Below, piece by piece: positions 21,532 to 32,144 of a stretch of 49,671 nt of DNA (within the stretch, counting starts at the first letter, position 1; every line of letters begins with the position of its first letter). The translations under genes and the position numbers were made by a program. Below the pieces are notes generated by a model that saw only the letters and a program-made list of their open reading frames with translations, was not told where the DNA came from and ran no database searches. This DNA is from Syntrophaceae bacterium (lineage in GTDB: Bacteria > Desulfobacterota > Syntrophia > Syntrophales > UBA5619), in assembly GCA_003141195.1 (NCBI GenBank), contig PLLC01000057.1, positions 1-49,671 of the forward strand. The letters run 5' to 3'.

Positions 21532-24282
21532 TTATTTCGCCTTTCCCCCCTTCTTTTCAAGGGTCAGCAGGATCTCTCCCGTCTTCTTGAGCTCATCGCC
21601 GTAGCCTCCCCAATTCCCCTGGCGGAGGAATTCCTGCGCCTTCCGGAAATGGCCGAGGGCCTCGAGGGCCGTCTGCCGGTCGCTGAGCTCCGCGCCCGCC
21701 GCGGGCTTCTTCGCCTCCGCCTGCGGCTCCCGGTCCTTCATCGGCCCCCCGCCGAAGATCTTCTGGAGGGCGAGGTCGAGCGTCTCCTCCATGGCGATGT
21801 TGTTCCCGTAGGCCACGATCACCCTTTTCAGCTCGGGGAGCTGGCCGTTTTCGGCGGCGAGATAGAGGGATTCGACGTAGAGGATCGACTTCTCGATCGG
21901 GATCGCCAGCAGGCTTCCCCGGATCACGCTCGATCCCCGCTGCTGCCAGAGGGTGAGCTGCTTGGAGATTTCCGTATCCTGGTCAATCCGCGCCTCGATC
22001 TGGCGGGGACCGTAGACCAGCTTCTGCTTGGGGAACTTATAGACGATCACCTTCCCGTATTCCGGAGCGTCGCAGCGGGCGGCCATCCAGGCCGACATGT
22101 TGTCCTTCATGCTGGGGGTAAAGGGGGCCAGCAGGATGAACTCCTCCTTCTCGGCCCCGGGGAGCTTCATGATCGTGTAGTAGGGGTCCATGGCCTGCTG
22201 GCCGCCGGCGATCTGTTTGCCGGGGATGGACCAGAGATCTTCCTTGTTGTAGAAGACCCGCGGGTCCTGCATGTGATAAGCCCGGTACATCCGCGCCTGG
22301 ATCGCCAGCAGCCCCGGCGGATAGCGGACGTGGCGCCGGAGCGCCTCCGGCATCTCCCCCAGGGGCTTGAAGACGCCGGGGAAGATTCGGCTGTAGGTCT
22401 GCATGATCGGGTCGGTCGGGTCGCTTACGTAAAGCTGAACCGTTCCGTCATAGGCGTCCACGACCACCTTCAATGTGTTGCGGATATAGTTGCCCATGTC
22501 CGGGGTCGGCTCCGAATAGGGGAAACGGTCCGTGACCGTGTAGCCGTCGATGAACCAGAGCAGGCGCCCCTCCGGTGAGATGACGAGATAGGGGTCATTG
22601 TCCAGGTGTGCAAAGGGGGCGACCATGGAGACACGCTCGCGGACGTTGCGGTGGTACATCACCCGGCTGTCGGAGGTGATATCGTCGGACAGAAGGAGGG
22701 TGATGGAACCGAAACGGACCGCAAAGATCAGTTTCTTCAGAAAGGAGAGGGGGACCCCTCCCTTTCCTTCGTAGCGGGAGTATACGTTCTTGTCGCCCAC
22801 GGGGTAGTCGAACTCCGGCATTTTGGTCCGGACGAAGACATATTCGTTGGAGTTCTCCCCAAAGTAGATCTCCGGGCGGTTGACCTTAAGCGGTGTTGTC
22901 GAGACGGGGGGGATGTCCTTGATGAAGAATTCCGGGAGCCCCTCGGGGGAGATGCGGTTCACGGGGCCCAGGACGACGCCGTAGCCGTGGGTGTAGGCGA
23001 GATGCTCGTTGACCCAGGTCCGGGACGGCAGCGCCGGATAGGAGATTTCCCGCGGGGAGAGCATCACCTGCCGGTATTCGCCGTTGATCGTGTAGCGGTC
23101 GTTGTCGACGCCGGTAAACTTGTAGTAGGTCCGCATCTCCTGGAGCTGGCTGTAGGTCTGCAGCAGCGGAGCATGGTTCCACAGCCGGATGTTCTTTACG
23201 GTCAGGTTGTTCTTCTCCAGGTCCTTTGCCGTCAGATTATCCTCCGTCGGGAACTCCTTCTCCTCGATCTGGGTCAGGTCGTAGGCGAGGCGCGTATAGC
23301 GGATGTTCTTCTCGATGTAGGGGGTTTCGGCGACGATCTCGTTGGGAATGACCTGGAATTTCTGGATGAGGGAGGGGTAGATCCCCCGGCCCAGGACTGA
23401 CACGGCGATGAGAAGGAGAACCGCCGCCGCCGGAATCCGCCAGTCCGGGCGGACGGCGAAGAAGATTGCGGATAGCCCGGCGAGGGCGTAGAGCCCCATC
23501 ATGAGTTTCAGGACCCAGAGCTGCGTGGTCACATCGGTGTAGCCCGGCCCGAAGACCACCCCCCGTTTCGTGAAGAGCAGATCGTTGAGGTCGAGCCAGG
23601 CGCCGAAGACGCCCCAGAAAAAGAAGAGGGCGATGAGGAGCGCGAGATGAATCCGTGCGGCCGGGGCAATCTTCCAGATCCGGGGCGGGATGAACAGAAA
23701 TGATCTCCGGATCAGATAGAGGAACCCCGTGGCCGCCACCGTCACCATCAGGACGAACTTCAGCCAGCCGTAGATGTGGAGGAGGAAGGGGAACTGGAAG
23801 ACATAGAAGCCGACATCCTTCTGGAAGAGCGGGTCGGAAACGCCGAAGGGGGAGGGATTCAGGAAGAGCAGAAGGTTTTCCCACTGGGCGGATCCGTTCG
23901 CGGCGGCGAAAAGGGCGAACAGGAGGGCGCCGATGGGGATCAGGACCTTGAGGAGGCCCGGCCCCATCTCCTGCAGAGGGATGCGGAACCCTGCCGCACC
24001 CGTCTGGTCGCCGAAAAGGGGTACCCGCGACAGGCGAAGCGCGATCAGGAGATTGCCGCAGAAAATGATGAAGAAGCCCGCCCCGAAGAGGGCGCCGGTC
24101 TTGATCTTTGCCAGGAGGGTCACGGTAAAGATCGTCTGGTAACCCACCTCCTGGAACCAGAACCACTCGGTGATCAGGCCGATGATTCGAAGAAAGATCA
24201 TAAACAGGACCATCACGGCGATGAAGAGGATCACGCCTTTTATCTGTCTCATCTGGGACTGGGGTGTATGGACGGTGGTCAT
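21532..24282 (-). CDS. UPF0182 (COG1615) family integral membrane protein
   Basis: The 916-residue protein belongs to UPF0182. The N-terminal third has about seven membrane segments (for example GVILFIAVMVLFMIFLRIIG). A large extracytoplasmic region follows with the family's ETPYIEKNIRYTRLAYDL, WVNEHLAYTHGYG and TRYEGKGGVPL-like stretches, plus PYLVISPEGRLLWFIDGYT and YDGTVQLYVSDPTDPIMQTY. The C-terminal 100 residues are helical and charged. Length is normal for the family and no function is established. AGGAGACAAAACC precedes the ATG, which lies 21 bp downstream of the radical SAM gene on the same strand. Confidence 0.9.
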   Translation of the reverse strand: MTTVHTPQSQMRQIKGVILFIAVMVLFMIFLRIIGLITEWFWFQEVGYQTIFTVTLLAKIKTGALFGAGFFIIFCGNLLIALRLSRVPLFGDQTGAAGFRIPLQEMGPGLLKVLIPIGALLFALFAAANGSAQWENLLLFLNPSPFGVSDPLFQKDVGFYVFQFPFLLHIYGWLKFVLMVTVAATGFLYLIRRSFLFIPPRIWKIAPAARIHLALLIALFFFWGVFGAWLDLNDLLFTKRGVVFGPGYTDVTTQLWVLKLMMGLYALAGLSAIFFAVRPDWRIPAAAVLLLIAVSVLGRGIYPSLIQKFQVIPNEIVAETPYIEKNIRYTRLAYDLTQIEEKEFPTEDNLTAKDLEKNNLTVKNIRLWNHAPLLQTYSQLQEMRTYYKFTGVDNDRYTINGEYRQVMLSPREISYPALPSRTWVNEHLAYTHGYGVVLGPVNRISPEGLPEFFIKDIPPVSTTPLKVNRPEIYFGENSNEYVFVRTKMPEFDYPVGDKNVYSRYEGKGGVPLSFLKKLIFAVRFGSITLLLSDDITSDSRVMYHRNVRERVSMVAPFAHLDNDPYLVISPEGRLLWFIDGYTVTDRFPYSEPTPDMGNYIRNTLKVVVDAYDGTVQLYVSDPTDPIMQTYSRIFPGVFKPLGEMPEALRRHVRYPPGLLAIQARMYRAYHMQDPRVFYNKEDLWSIPGKQIAGGQQAMDPYYTIMKLPGAEKEEFILLAPFTPSMKDNMSAWMAARCDAPEYGKVIVYKFPKQKLVYGPRQIEARIDQDTEISKQLTLWQQRGSSVIRGSLLAIPIEKSILYVESLYLAAENGQLPELKRVIVAYGNNIAMEETLDLALQKIFGGGPMKDREPQAEAKKPAAGAELSDRQTALEALGHFRKAQEFLRQGNWGGYGDELKKTGEILLTLEKKGGKAK

Positions 24283-24303
24283 GGTTTTGTCTCCTTGTGT
24301 TGC

Positions 24304-26031
24304 TTATATGGGGACAGATTTAAAATCTGTCCCCGGTTGCGGTGGCCCAAAATCTGTCCCCGGTGGCCCGGACAGTGCCTTCCGGTATTCGCTGATGAGC
24401 AGTGTTTTTTCGGTGCCGTGGTCGATGAAGTCCCACGGCAGGATCTCCTCGGTTTCCTTCCGGCGGTAGACGTAGAAGTCGGGATTCACATTTACCTCCC
24501 GGAAGGCATTTGCCCAGTTGCCTCCACGCCGATGGACCGCCAGCAGGATCCTGCCCACTGTTCGGTCGCCCAGCGAGAGCAGGGCCTGGATGTAATTCCA
24601 CTTCGGGATATCGTGGATGACTCGGACCGCCTTCTCGCCGCGCAGGGCGTCGGTGATCCGCCGGATCCTCCGCTTGACGACCGCCGTATCCTCCAGTGGG
24701 TGCCATTGGAACGGGGTGCCGGGTTTGGGGATGAACTGGTTGATGCTGAGCGTCAGACGCCGGAACCCTTTCCTGCCTTTCGAATACCGGCGTGCGTGGT
24801 GCTCCATCCCCTTGACCAGCCGGACGATGGCATCCATATCCTCGTCCATTTCCGTCGGGAGACCCACCATGAAGTAAAGCCTCACTTGAACCATATCACA
24901 TTCCATCAGTTTTTCCACTGCAGAAAAAATCTCCCCTTCGGTGATCCCCTTGCGGATCACATCCCGGAGGCGCTGGGAGCCGGCCTCGGGGGCGAGGGAG
25001 ACGGTCTCCACGCCGGTTTCCTTCAGGAGCGCCGCCATGGGTCCGCTCAGGCGGTCCAGGCGGAGAGATCCGACGGCCACGGATCCGCCCGCGTCCAGAA
25101 TGGAGCGGCACAGGGGGATGAGGGCGGGGTGGTCGGAGACGGCCGTGCCCAGAAGGCCGATCGTTTTTTTCTTTTCGAGTCCCCGCCGGAAGGAGGGCGC
25201 CAGCGCCGCGGCGCTCCGGAAACGTGCCGGCCGGCAGACGAAACCGGCGGCGCAGAAACGACAGCCCCGCCGGCAGCCTCGGCTGACTTCTGTGAGGAAC
25301 ATGCCGCCGAACTCGGTGTCCGCGGTGGTGATGCCCTGTTCGGTCGGAAAGGCGTCGAGGTCGGCGGCCCACGGCCGGACGATCCGCCGGGGAAAGGCGG
25401 GATCGACCGGTTCCCGGGCAGTGATGCGCCCGTCCTCCCCGGTGGTTACCTGGTAAAACCGGGGGACGTAGGCCCCTGCGATCTCCTTCTGGATCCGGGC
25501 GAGGAACGCCTCTCGGGGGAGATCCCGCCGGAGGGAGGCCGCCAGATCGAGAAATCCGGGGAGAACCGCTTCGCCTTCGCCGAGCAGGAAGAGATCGAAG
25601 AAGTCGGCGAGGGGCTCGGGGTTCAGCGTGGCGGCGATGCCGCCCGCGATGACGAGGGGATCCTTCTTCCCCCGTGCCGCGGCCTCGATGGGGATTCCCG
25701 CCATCTCGAGCATCCGGAGGATCTGGGGATAATCGTTCTCAAAGGAGAGCGAGAAGGCGATGATATCGAAGTCGGCAAGGGGCCGCTGCGACTCGATGCT
25801 GATCAGGGGGTCGTCGTCGCCGGGTTCGGGGAAGAATACCCGTTCGCACAGGCAGGCGGGATGGCGGTTGATCAGGGCGTAGACGGCCTGAAAGCCGAGA
25901 TTGGACATCCCCGTCCGGTAAAGGTTCGGATAAGCGAGGCAGACCGTCAGGGATTCTCCCCAGACCTTCCGGGACCAGCCCTCCTCACCGGCGAGACGAT
26001 CCAGGCATCTCTTTTTTTGCTTCCAGGACAT
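24304..26031 (-). CDS. Radical SAM protein with B12-binding-like N-terminus (TIGR03960-like)
   Basis: The 575-residue protein has an N-terminal cobalamin-binding-like region (LTVCLAYPNLYRTGMSNLGFQAVY; ..LIAGGIAATLNPEPLADFFD) and a radical SAM domain with the [4Fe-4S] motif CRRGCRFC at about residue 255. YFMVGLPTEMDEDM, NQFIPKPGTPFQWHPLED and a C-terminal WDFIDHG region follow. This is the arrangement of a widespread uncharacterised family often fused to or next to a DUF2344 protein, absent here. The last about 20 residues (GTDFGPPQPGTDFKSVPI) are encoded by REP-like repeats and are unlikely to be ancestral. No strong ribosome-binding site is visible at the start. Confidence 0.87.
   Translation of the reverse strand: MSWKQKKRCLDRLAGEEGWSRKVWGESLTVCLAYPNLYRTGMSNLGFQAVYALINRHPACLCERVFFPEPGDDDPLISIESQRPLADFDIIAFSLSFENDYPQILRMLEMAGIPIEAAARGKKDPLVIAGGIAATLNPEPLADFFDLFLLGEGEAVLPGFLDLAASLRRDLPREAFLARIQKEIAGAYVPRFYQVTTGEDGRITAREPVDPAFPRRIVRPWAADLDAFPTEQGITTADTEFGGMFLTEVSRGCRRGCRFCAAGFVCRPARFRSAAALAPSFRRGLEKKKTIGLLGTAVSDHPALIPLCRSILDAGGSVAVGSLRLDRLSGPMAALLKETGVETVSLAPEAGSQRLRDVIRKGITEGEIFSAVEKLMECDMVQVRLYFMVGLPTEMDEDMDAIVRLVKGMEHHARRYSKGRKGFRRLTLSINQFIPKPGTPFQWHPLEDTAVVKRRIRRITDALRGEKAVRVIHDIPKWNYIQALLSLGDRTVGRILLAVHRRGGNWANAFREVNVNPDFYVYRRKETEEILPWDFIDHGTEKTLLISEYRKALSGPPGTDFGPPQPGTDFKSVPI
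24310..24361. repeat. REP-like repeats (GGGGACAGATTT palindrome plus half copy)
   Basis: GGGGACAGATTT and AAATCTGTCCCC form a near-perfect palindrome (24310-24334). A further half copy AAAATCTGTCCCC lies at 24349-24361, followed by a repeated CGGTGGCCC. The repeat is inside the 3' end of the radical SAM coding frame and just before the UPF0182 gene, where it may also form an intercistronic hairpin. Confidence 0.7.
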
Positions 26032-26072
26032 CTTCTTTGCTTTCGACTTCCCGCCGGGTCCGTCCTAACAGA

Positions 26073-26189
26073 CTGTTGAAAAACGCCCATCTGCTGCGTT
26101 TCCTCATCCTTCATCGTTGCGACGTACATGAAAGTACGTCTCACTCCTTGAGGATTTCGGCGGCCTTGCATCTGGGCTTTTTTGAACAG
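26073..26189. repeat. MITE-like dispersed palindromic repeat, copy A
   Basis: Terminal inverted repeats CTGTTGAAAAACGCCCA (26073-26089) and TGGGCTTTTTTGAACAG (26173-26189) flank an interior with a second stem around GTACAT..GTACGTC. The same element recurs in opposite orientation at 29691-29810. Position directly after ftsZ suggests it may act as a transcription stop for the dcw cluster. A further TTTTTCAACAAC lies between it and the ftsZ stop codon. Confidence 0.7.
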
Positions 26190-26215
26190 CCCGTAAAACC
26201 TTTTTCAACAACCTC

Positions 26216-27361
26216 CTAATCCGCCTGCCGCCGGAGGAAAGTGGGGATCTCCAGATCCGGATTTTCCTCGTCTTCACCCGTTTTGGTCTTGACCGCCACG
26301 GCGTCGGCGGTTTTTTCATTCCGGATGAAGGTCGGAACGGCTATGTTGCCCCCCCGCCGGAAGTCTCCGAGCGATGCGACGTTTGCCTTGGCGGCCGACT
26401 CGGTGCTTTCAAAGCCGGTGGCGATTACGGTAATCCGGATCTCATCGCCCATCGATTCATCGACGACCGTGCCGAAGATGATGTTCGCATCCTCGTGCGC
26501 CTCCGCCTGGATCATCGAGGAGGCCTCGTTGATCTCGTGGAGGGTCATGTTCGGACCGCCGGTGATGTTCAACAGGACGCCGCGGGCGCCCTGGATGGCA
26601 TTATCTTCGAGGAGCGGCGAGGAGATCGCCTTCTGCGCCGCCTCCACCGCCCGGTTCTCGCCGCCGGCCGTTCCGGTTCCCATGAGGGCCAGCCCCATCT
26701 GCGACATGATTGTCTTCACGTCGGCGAAGTCGAGATTGATCAGTCCCGGAACCATGATCAGGTCAGAGATTCCTTTGACGGCGTGGTAGAGGATGTCGTC
26801 GGCCTTCCGGAAGGCATCGATGAGGGAGATATCCCGTCCCCCGAGACTCAGAAGTCGCTGATTGGGAACGATGATCAGGGTGTCCACCATCTTTCGCAGT
26901 TCGGCGATCCCCACCTCCGCCTGTCCGTTCCGCTTTTTCCCCTCAAACTGGAAGGGTTTTGTCACGACCGCCACGGTCAGGGCGCCAATTTCTCTGGCGA
27001 TTTCCGCCACGATCGGTGCGCCCCCGGTTCCCGTGCCTCCGCCGAGGCCCGCGGTGATGAAGACCATATCGGATCCCTCGATGTGTTCGCGCAACGTCTC
27101 CCGGGTTTCGAGGGCTGCCTGCCGGCCGATGTCGGGGTCCGAACCGGCGCCCAGCCCTTTGGTGGTTTCGGCGCCCAACTGAATCTTGACTGGTGAGGCG
27201 GATGCCTTCAGCGCCTGCGCATCGGTGTTGGCCGCGATGAAATCGACCCCCCGCAGGTTATAGGAGATCATCGTGTTCACCGCATTTCCGCCCGCGCCGC
27301 CGATGCCGATCACCGTGATCGTTGCCGTGCTCACCAGACCCTTATCCGACAATTCGAACAT
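26216..27361 (-). CDS. ftsZ: Cell division protein FtsZ
   Basis: The 381-residue tubulin homologue polymerises with GTP to form the division ring. Visible are [14 protein letters not shown] near the N-terminus, the tubulin signature [13 protein letters not shown] (about residue 105), [11 protein letters not shown], and the C-terminal peptide IPTFLRRQ that binds FtsA and other partners, after a linker of about 50 residues. Length is normal. It is the last gene of the dcw cluster, 14 bp after ftsA. Confidence 0.97.
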   Translation of the reverse strand: MFELSDKGLVSTATITVIGIGGAGGNAVNTMISYNLRGVDFIAANTDAQALKASASPVKIQLGAETTKGLGAGSDPDIGRQAALETRETLREHIEGSDMVFITAGLGGGTGTGGAPIVAEIAREIGALTVAVVTKPFQFEGKKRNGQAEVGIAELRKMVDTLIIVPNQRLLSLGGRDISLIDAFRKADDILYHAVKGISDLIMVPGLINLDFADVKTIMSQMGLALMGTGTAGGENRAVEAAQKAISSPLLEDNAIQGARGVLLNITGGPNMTLHEINEASSMIQAEAHEDANIIFGTVVDESMGDEIRITVIATGFESTESAAKANVASLGDFRRGGNIAVPTFIRNEKTADAVAVKTKTGEDEENPDLEIPTFLRRQAD

Positions 27362-27375
27362 AACGCCTCCCCTCC

Positions 27376-28602
27376 CTAAAAGAATTCAAGAACCCACTGT
27401 TTAAGCCTCTTGAACGGACGACTGATGAAATTTCCTTCTGCCCGGCTCAGTTTCTCCCGGGCGATATTCCGGCTCCCGAAGAGCACAAGTCCCACGCCGG
27501 TTGCATACAGGGGGCTGTTGACCACGTCCGTAAGCCCCCCGATGCCCGTCGGGCAGCCCCGTCGAACCGGCATGTTGAAGATCTGTTCCGCCAGTTCGGG
27601 GACCCCCTCGAGGATCGCCGTTCCCCCCGTCAGGACCACGCCCGCGGCGAGGATGTCCTCGCAACCGGAGCGGGTGATCTCCTTGCAGGCCATGCCGAGG
27701 ATCTCGTCCATGCGAGGCTCGATGATCCGGCCGAGGATCTGCCGGGAAACCTCCCGCGGCCCCCTCCCCCCGACGCTGGGGACATCGATGATTTCATCCT
27801 TGGGGATCAGCGGCATGTAGGCGCAGCCGTATTTGATCTTGATCCTCTCCGCCTCGGCGAGAGGCGTCCGGAGCCCTGTGGCGATGTCGCTCGTGACGTA
27901 ATGACCGCCGACCGGCAAGACCGCCGTGTGTTTGATGCTTCCCTCCGAGAAGATCGCGATATCCGTAGTGCCGCCGCCGATATCGATCAGCGCGACGCCC
28001 AGGTCCTTTTCGTCATTGCTCAGGACCGCCTCGCCGGAGGCGATCTGTTCCAAGACGATGTCGTTGATGTCGAGACCCACGCGGTTGACCGACTTCACAA
28101 TGTTCTGGATGGAGGTCACGGCGCCGGTCACGATATGGACCTTGGCCTCCAGGCGGACGCCTGCCATTCCCACCGGATCCCGAATCCCGTCCTGTTCGTC
28201 GACCACGTAGTACTGGGGCAGGGTATGGAGGATCTGCCGGTCCAGGGGGATCGCGATGGCCCTGGCCGCGTCGATCGCCCGCTCGACGTCATCCTCTTCC
28301 ACCTCCCGCCCCTTGACGGCCACGATGCCCAGACTGTTCTGACCGCGGATGTGGCCGCCGCCGATGCCGGTATAGACCGAACGGATCTCGCAGCCGGAGG
28401 TGCGCTCCGCCTCTTCCACCGCCCGCTTGATCGATTCGACGGTGCTTTCGATGTTGACCACGACACCCTTCCGCAGCCCCTCCGAGGGGTGGGAGCCGAT
28501 GCCGATGATATCGATTCCCGTTTCCCGGACTTCAGCGACGATCGCGCAAGTTTTTGTCGTCCCGATGTCCAGACCGACAATGACGTTTTCTCTTTTCCCC
28601 AT
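27376..28602 (-). CDS. ftsA: Cell division protein FtsA
   Basis: The 408-residue actin-like ATPase anchors FtsZ filaments to the membrane. It shows the phosphate-binding loop [14 protein letters not shown], the PHOSPHATE-2-like [27 protein letters not shown] and a C-terminal amphipathic helix ([17 protein letters not shown]) that inserts into the inner membrane. I chose ATG 28602 behind GGAGGATCG. An ATG 21 bp upstream overlaps the stop of a small ORF (ATGA) and gives seven extra residues, so either start is possible. Confidence 0.96.
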   Translation of the reverse strand: MGKRENVIVGLDIGTTKTCAIVAEVRETGIDIIGIGSHPSEGLRKGVVVNIESTVESIKRAVEEAERTSGCEIRSVYTGIGGGHIRGQNSLGIVAVKGREVEEDDVERAIDAARAIAIPLDRQILHTLPQYYVVDEQDGIRDPVGMAGVRLEAKVHIVTGAVTSIQNIVKSVNRVGLDINDIVLEQIASGEAVLSNDEKDLGVALIDIGGGTTDIAIFSEGSIKHTAVLPVGGHYVTSDIATGLRTPLAEAERIKIKYGCAYMPLIPKDEIIDVPSVGGRGPREVSRQILGRIIEPRMDEILGMACKEITRSGCEDILAAGVVLTGGTAILEGVPELAEQIFNMPVRRGCPTGIGGLTDVVNSPLYATGVGLVLFGSRNIAREKLSRAEGNFISRPFKRLKQWVLEFF

Positions 28603-28619
28603 CGATCCTCCAGCCTTTT

Positions 28620-28757
28620 TCATAACGGCTCAAAATAGAAGCTTCTCCAGGCCTCTACCCTGAAGGGCACGCGCAGCAACTTGCTGGCTTCTTCAAGTGG
28701 ATGCGCCTTTTGCCATACAACCCCGTCTCGAAAATCCTGAGAGGGCTTCCTTCTCAT
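28620..28757 (-). CDS. Small ORF between ftsQ and ftsA, possible truncated four-helix-bundle protein
   Basis: This 45-codon ORF begins with ATG behind TTAGGAGACAGA and ends with TGA overlapping an alternative ftsA start (ATGA). Its product MRRKPSQDFRDGVVWQKAHP.. resembles the N-terminus (DF..L.VWQKAH) of the four-helix-bundle/S23 family, which normally runs to about 120 residues. After about 20 residues the similarity is lost. It is either a remnant of an inserted gene or a real short coupling peptide. No such gene is standard in dcw clusters. Confidence 0.4.
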   Translation of the reverse strand: MRRKPSQDFRDGVVWQKAHPLEEASKLLRVPFRVEAWRSFYFEPL

Positions 28758-28793
28758 TCTGTCTCCTAACTTCGGAGTAGCTACCCTTTTTCA

Positions 28794-29630
28794 TCACATC
28801 CGGAATCCCTTCCCGGCGCCCGCCGGTTTTCTGGGTCCCGCCGGTTCCAGGATGTTTCGCCTCTGGACGTTGATCTTCGCGGGGTTGCTGAGGTCGATAA
28901 GCAGAAAACCCGTTCTCAGATTCTTCCGGTCCAGATCGGCCATGACGGAGGTCAGGCGTTTGAGTTTGTTTTCATAGCCGTCGAAGCCAAGCTGCAGGCA
29001 GAGGCCCGTGTCGGCGAACAGGGAGAGCCCGAAGGTCTCGTTCCCGTGGATCTCCGACACCTTGCCGATCTTGGGACCGTCCTTGATCCCCGCAAGATCG
29101 TTCAGAAGGGAGAGGGATTTCTTCACCAGCGCCCCATCGAGGATTCCCCCCCGGACGCAGCCCGTCAGAATGGGAAGATCCGACTCCTCTCCGGTTTCCA
29201 GTTTCTTGAAGGGCGTGCCTTCGCCGTCAACCAGGTAGAGCCCTTCATCCCTCTCGAGGAGGGCGACCGCCTTTCTTTCCCGTACGACGATGACCAGCCG
29301 GCCGGGAAACTCCCGCCCGACGAAGACCTCCCTGATCCAGGGGTTCGCCCGGATCCGGCGGGCAATGGCAGCTCGGTTGATCGTCAGCAGGTTCGCCGAA
29401 GAGCGGACGGAGGCCAGGGTCAGGATCTCCTTTTCGGTCAGCTCCTGGCATCCCTTCACGACGGTCTCCCGGATGCGGAGATCGGGGGAACGGAGTATCC
29501 GGTCGTAGCCGATCACGAGCGCAGCCGTGATGAAGACGATGGCGCCGGTCAGGAGGATCACCCTGCCGATCTCCCGCAGAACCTCTCCCGCGCGGCGTCT
29601 CAGCCGGTTTTTTTTCGCTTCTAATTGCAT
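28794..29630 (-). CDS. ftsQ: Cell division protein FtsQ
   Basis: This 278-residue bitopic inner-membrane protein links early and late divisome proteins. It has a basic cytoplasmic tail (KKNRLRRRAGEVLREIGR), one membrane segment (VILLTGAIVFITAALVIGY) and a periplasmic POTRA domain (LRIRETVVKGCQELTEKEIL). A FtsQ beta domain follows with RKAVALLERDEGLYLVDGEG and LIDLSNPAKINVQ. I chose ATG 29630. No strong ribosome-binding site is seen there, and a GTG 18 bp upstream is an alternative. The open frame upstream of that runs into the MITE-like repeat and is not ancestral. Confidence 0.9.
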   Translation of the reverse strand: MQLEAKKNRLRRRAGEVLREIGRVILLTGAIVFITAALVIGYDRILRSPDLRIRETVVKGCQELTEKEILTLASVRSSANLLTINRAAIARRIRANPWIREVFVGREFPGRLVIVVRERKAVALLERDEGLYLVDGEGTPFKKLETGEESDLPILTGCVRGGILDGALVKKSLSLLNDLAGIKDGPKIGKVSEIHGNETFGLSLFADTGLCLQLGFDGYENKLKRLTSVMADLDRKNLRTGFLLIDLSNPAKINVQRRNILEPAGPRKPAGAGKGFRM

Positions 29631-29690
29631 ACAAAACGGCTTTTTCACGGGTAAATCCGCAATAAGTCGGCAAAACCGCCGATCCGGGAA

Positions 29691-29810
29691 GGCTTCGTAA
29701 AAAGCTCCAGAGGCAAGGTGCGCAAAGCCTGAGGAATGAGGCGTACTTTTCCGTACACCGCAGTGACGAAGGATGTAGCGCAACGCAGCCTATGGACTTT
29801 TTCCGAAGTC
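29691..29810. repeat. MITE-like dispersed palindromic repeat, copy B
   Basis: This copy is in reverse orientation to copy A (26073-26189). Terminal arms read GGCTTCGTAAAAAGCTCCA and TGGACTTTTTCCGAAGTC. Shared interior blocks in the same order include GCTGCGTT, ACATCCTTC, GTAC..AAAAGTACGCCTCA and CCTTGC. It fills the gap between murB and ftsQ inside the otherwise compact dcw operon, where it may attenuate transcription or supply processing sites. Confidence 0.7.
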
Positions 29811-29814
29811 GTCT

Positions 29815-30734
29815 TCATGGTTCCCCGATGATCTTGACCTCGATTTCGAGGGTATTACCGGTCCTTTCGAAAACCCGCCGCTGAATCAGGGCAATCAGGC
29901 GGAGGATCTCCTCCGCGGTCGCCTGCCCCCGGTTGACGATGAAATTCCCATGTTTTTCGGAGACCTGGGCGTCACCGATCCGGATCCCTCTGAGCCCGGC
30001 CTCTTCGATGAGCCTGCCGGCGGGGCAATCCCGCGGGTTCTTGAAGACGGAACCGGCATTCCGGAATTCCAGCGGGTGTTTTTCCCTTCTCATCCCGATG
30101 ATTTCCCGGACGCGCCCGGCGATCTTTTCCCCGTTCCCCCGCCGCAGACGGAAAGCCGCGCCGATGATAATCGTTTCCGCCGGCAAGTCAAGGTTTCTGT
30201 ATGCAAAACGAAGCTCCTCCCGCGCGGCGGCGCGGATCACGCCCGAAGCATCGAGGAGGCTTACGGATTCAACGATGTCCTTGATCTCCCCCCCGTAGGC
30301 CCCGGCGTTCATCCGGACGGCGCCGCCCACGCTGCCGGGGATGCCGGCGCAGAACTCCATCCCCGCGAGCGCTTCGCGCGCCGACCGGCTCACCAGCTCG
30401 GACAGCGGGCAGCCGGCCCCCGCGAGAAGAAGAACGCCGCCCTTTCCCTCATCCCGGAGGCTCAGGCCGTGCAGGCGCGTAAGCGAGACGAGGGCGCCCC
30501 TGTAGCCCCCGTTCCGGACGATCAGGTTGGTCCAGTTGCCGACCGGAAGAAAGGCAATCCGCCGCCTCCGGAGAAAAGCGACGATCCCCATGAGTTCCCC
30601 TTCATCTTCCGGAAAGAGAAGGACGTCGATTCCCCCGCCGACGCCGATCGAGGTATGGCGTCCGGCCGGTTCGTCGAAGAGGATCTCTCCGGTTATCCGC
30701 TTCCGGAGCTCCCCGCGGAAGGTCTCATCCCCAA

Positions 30735-30738
<4 letters not shown>
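29815..30738 (-). CDS. murB: UDP-N-acetylenolpyruvoylglucosamine reductase
   Basis: The 307-residue flavoenzyme reduces enolpyruvyl-UDP-GlcNAc to UDP-MurNAc with NADPH in the cytoplasm. FAD-binding motifs are [29 protein letters not shown] and [22 protein letters not shown]. The C-terminal domain has [23 protein letters not shown] (catalytic Ser and Glu region) and EKHGNFIVN. Its form matches the shorter type II enzymes. I chose ATG 30738 behind GGGGAGGAAAGGACGG, whose ATG overlaps the murC stop (ATGA). Copy B of the MITE-like repeat lies just downstream. Confidence 0.95.

Positions 30739-32140
<1,402 letters not shown>

Positions 32141-32144
<4 letters not shown>

Noticed and set aside
23776-26079. 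Plus-strand open frame of about 767 codons
   Set aside because: Antisense to UPF0182 and the radical SAM gene, both of which have clear family motifs. No ribosome-binding site or motif is seen in the long frame.
29631-29783. N-terminal extension of FtsQ
   Set aside because: It is encoded by the MITE-like repeat and includes no conserved residues, so the start at 29630 is preferred.
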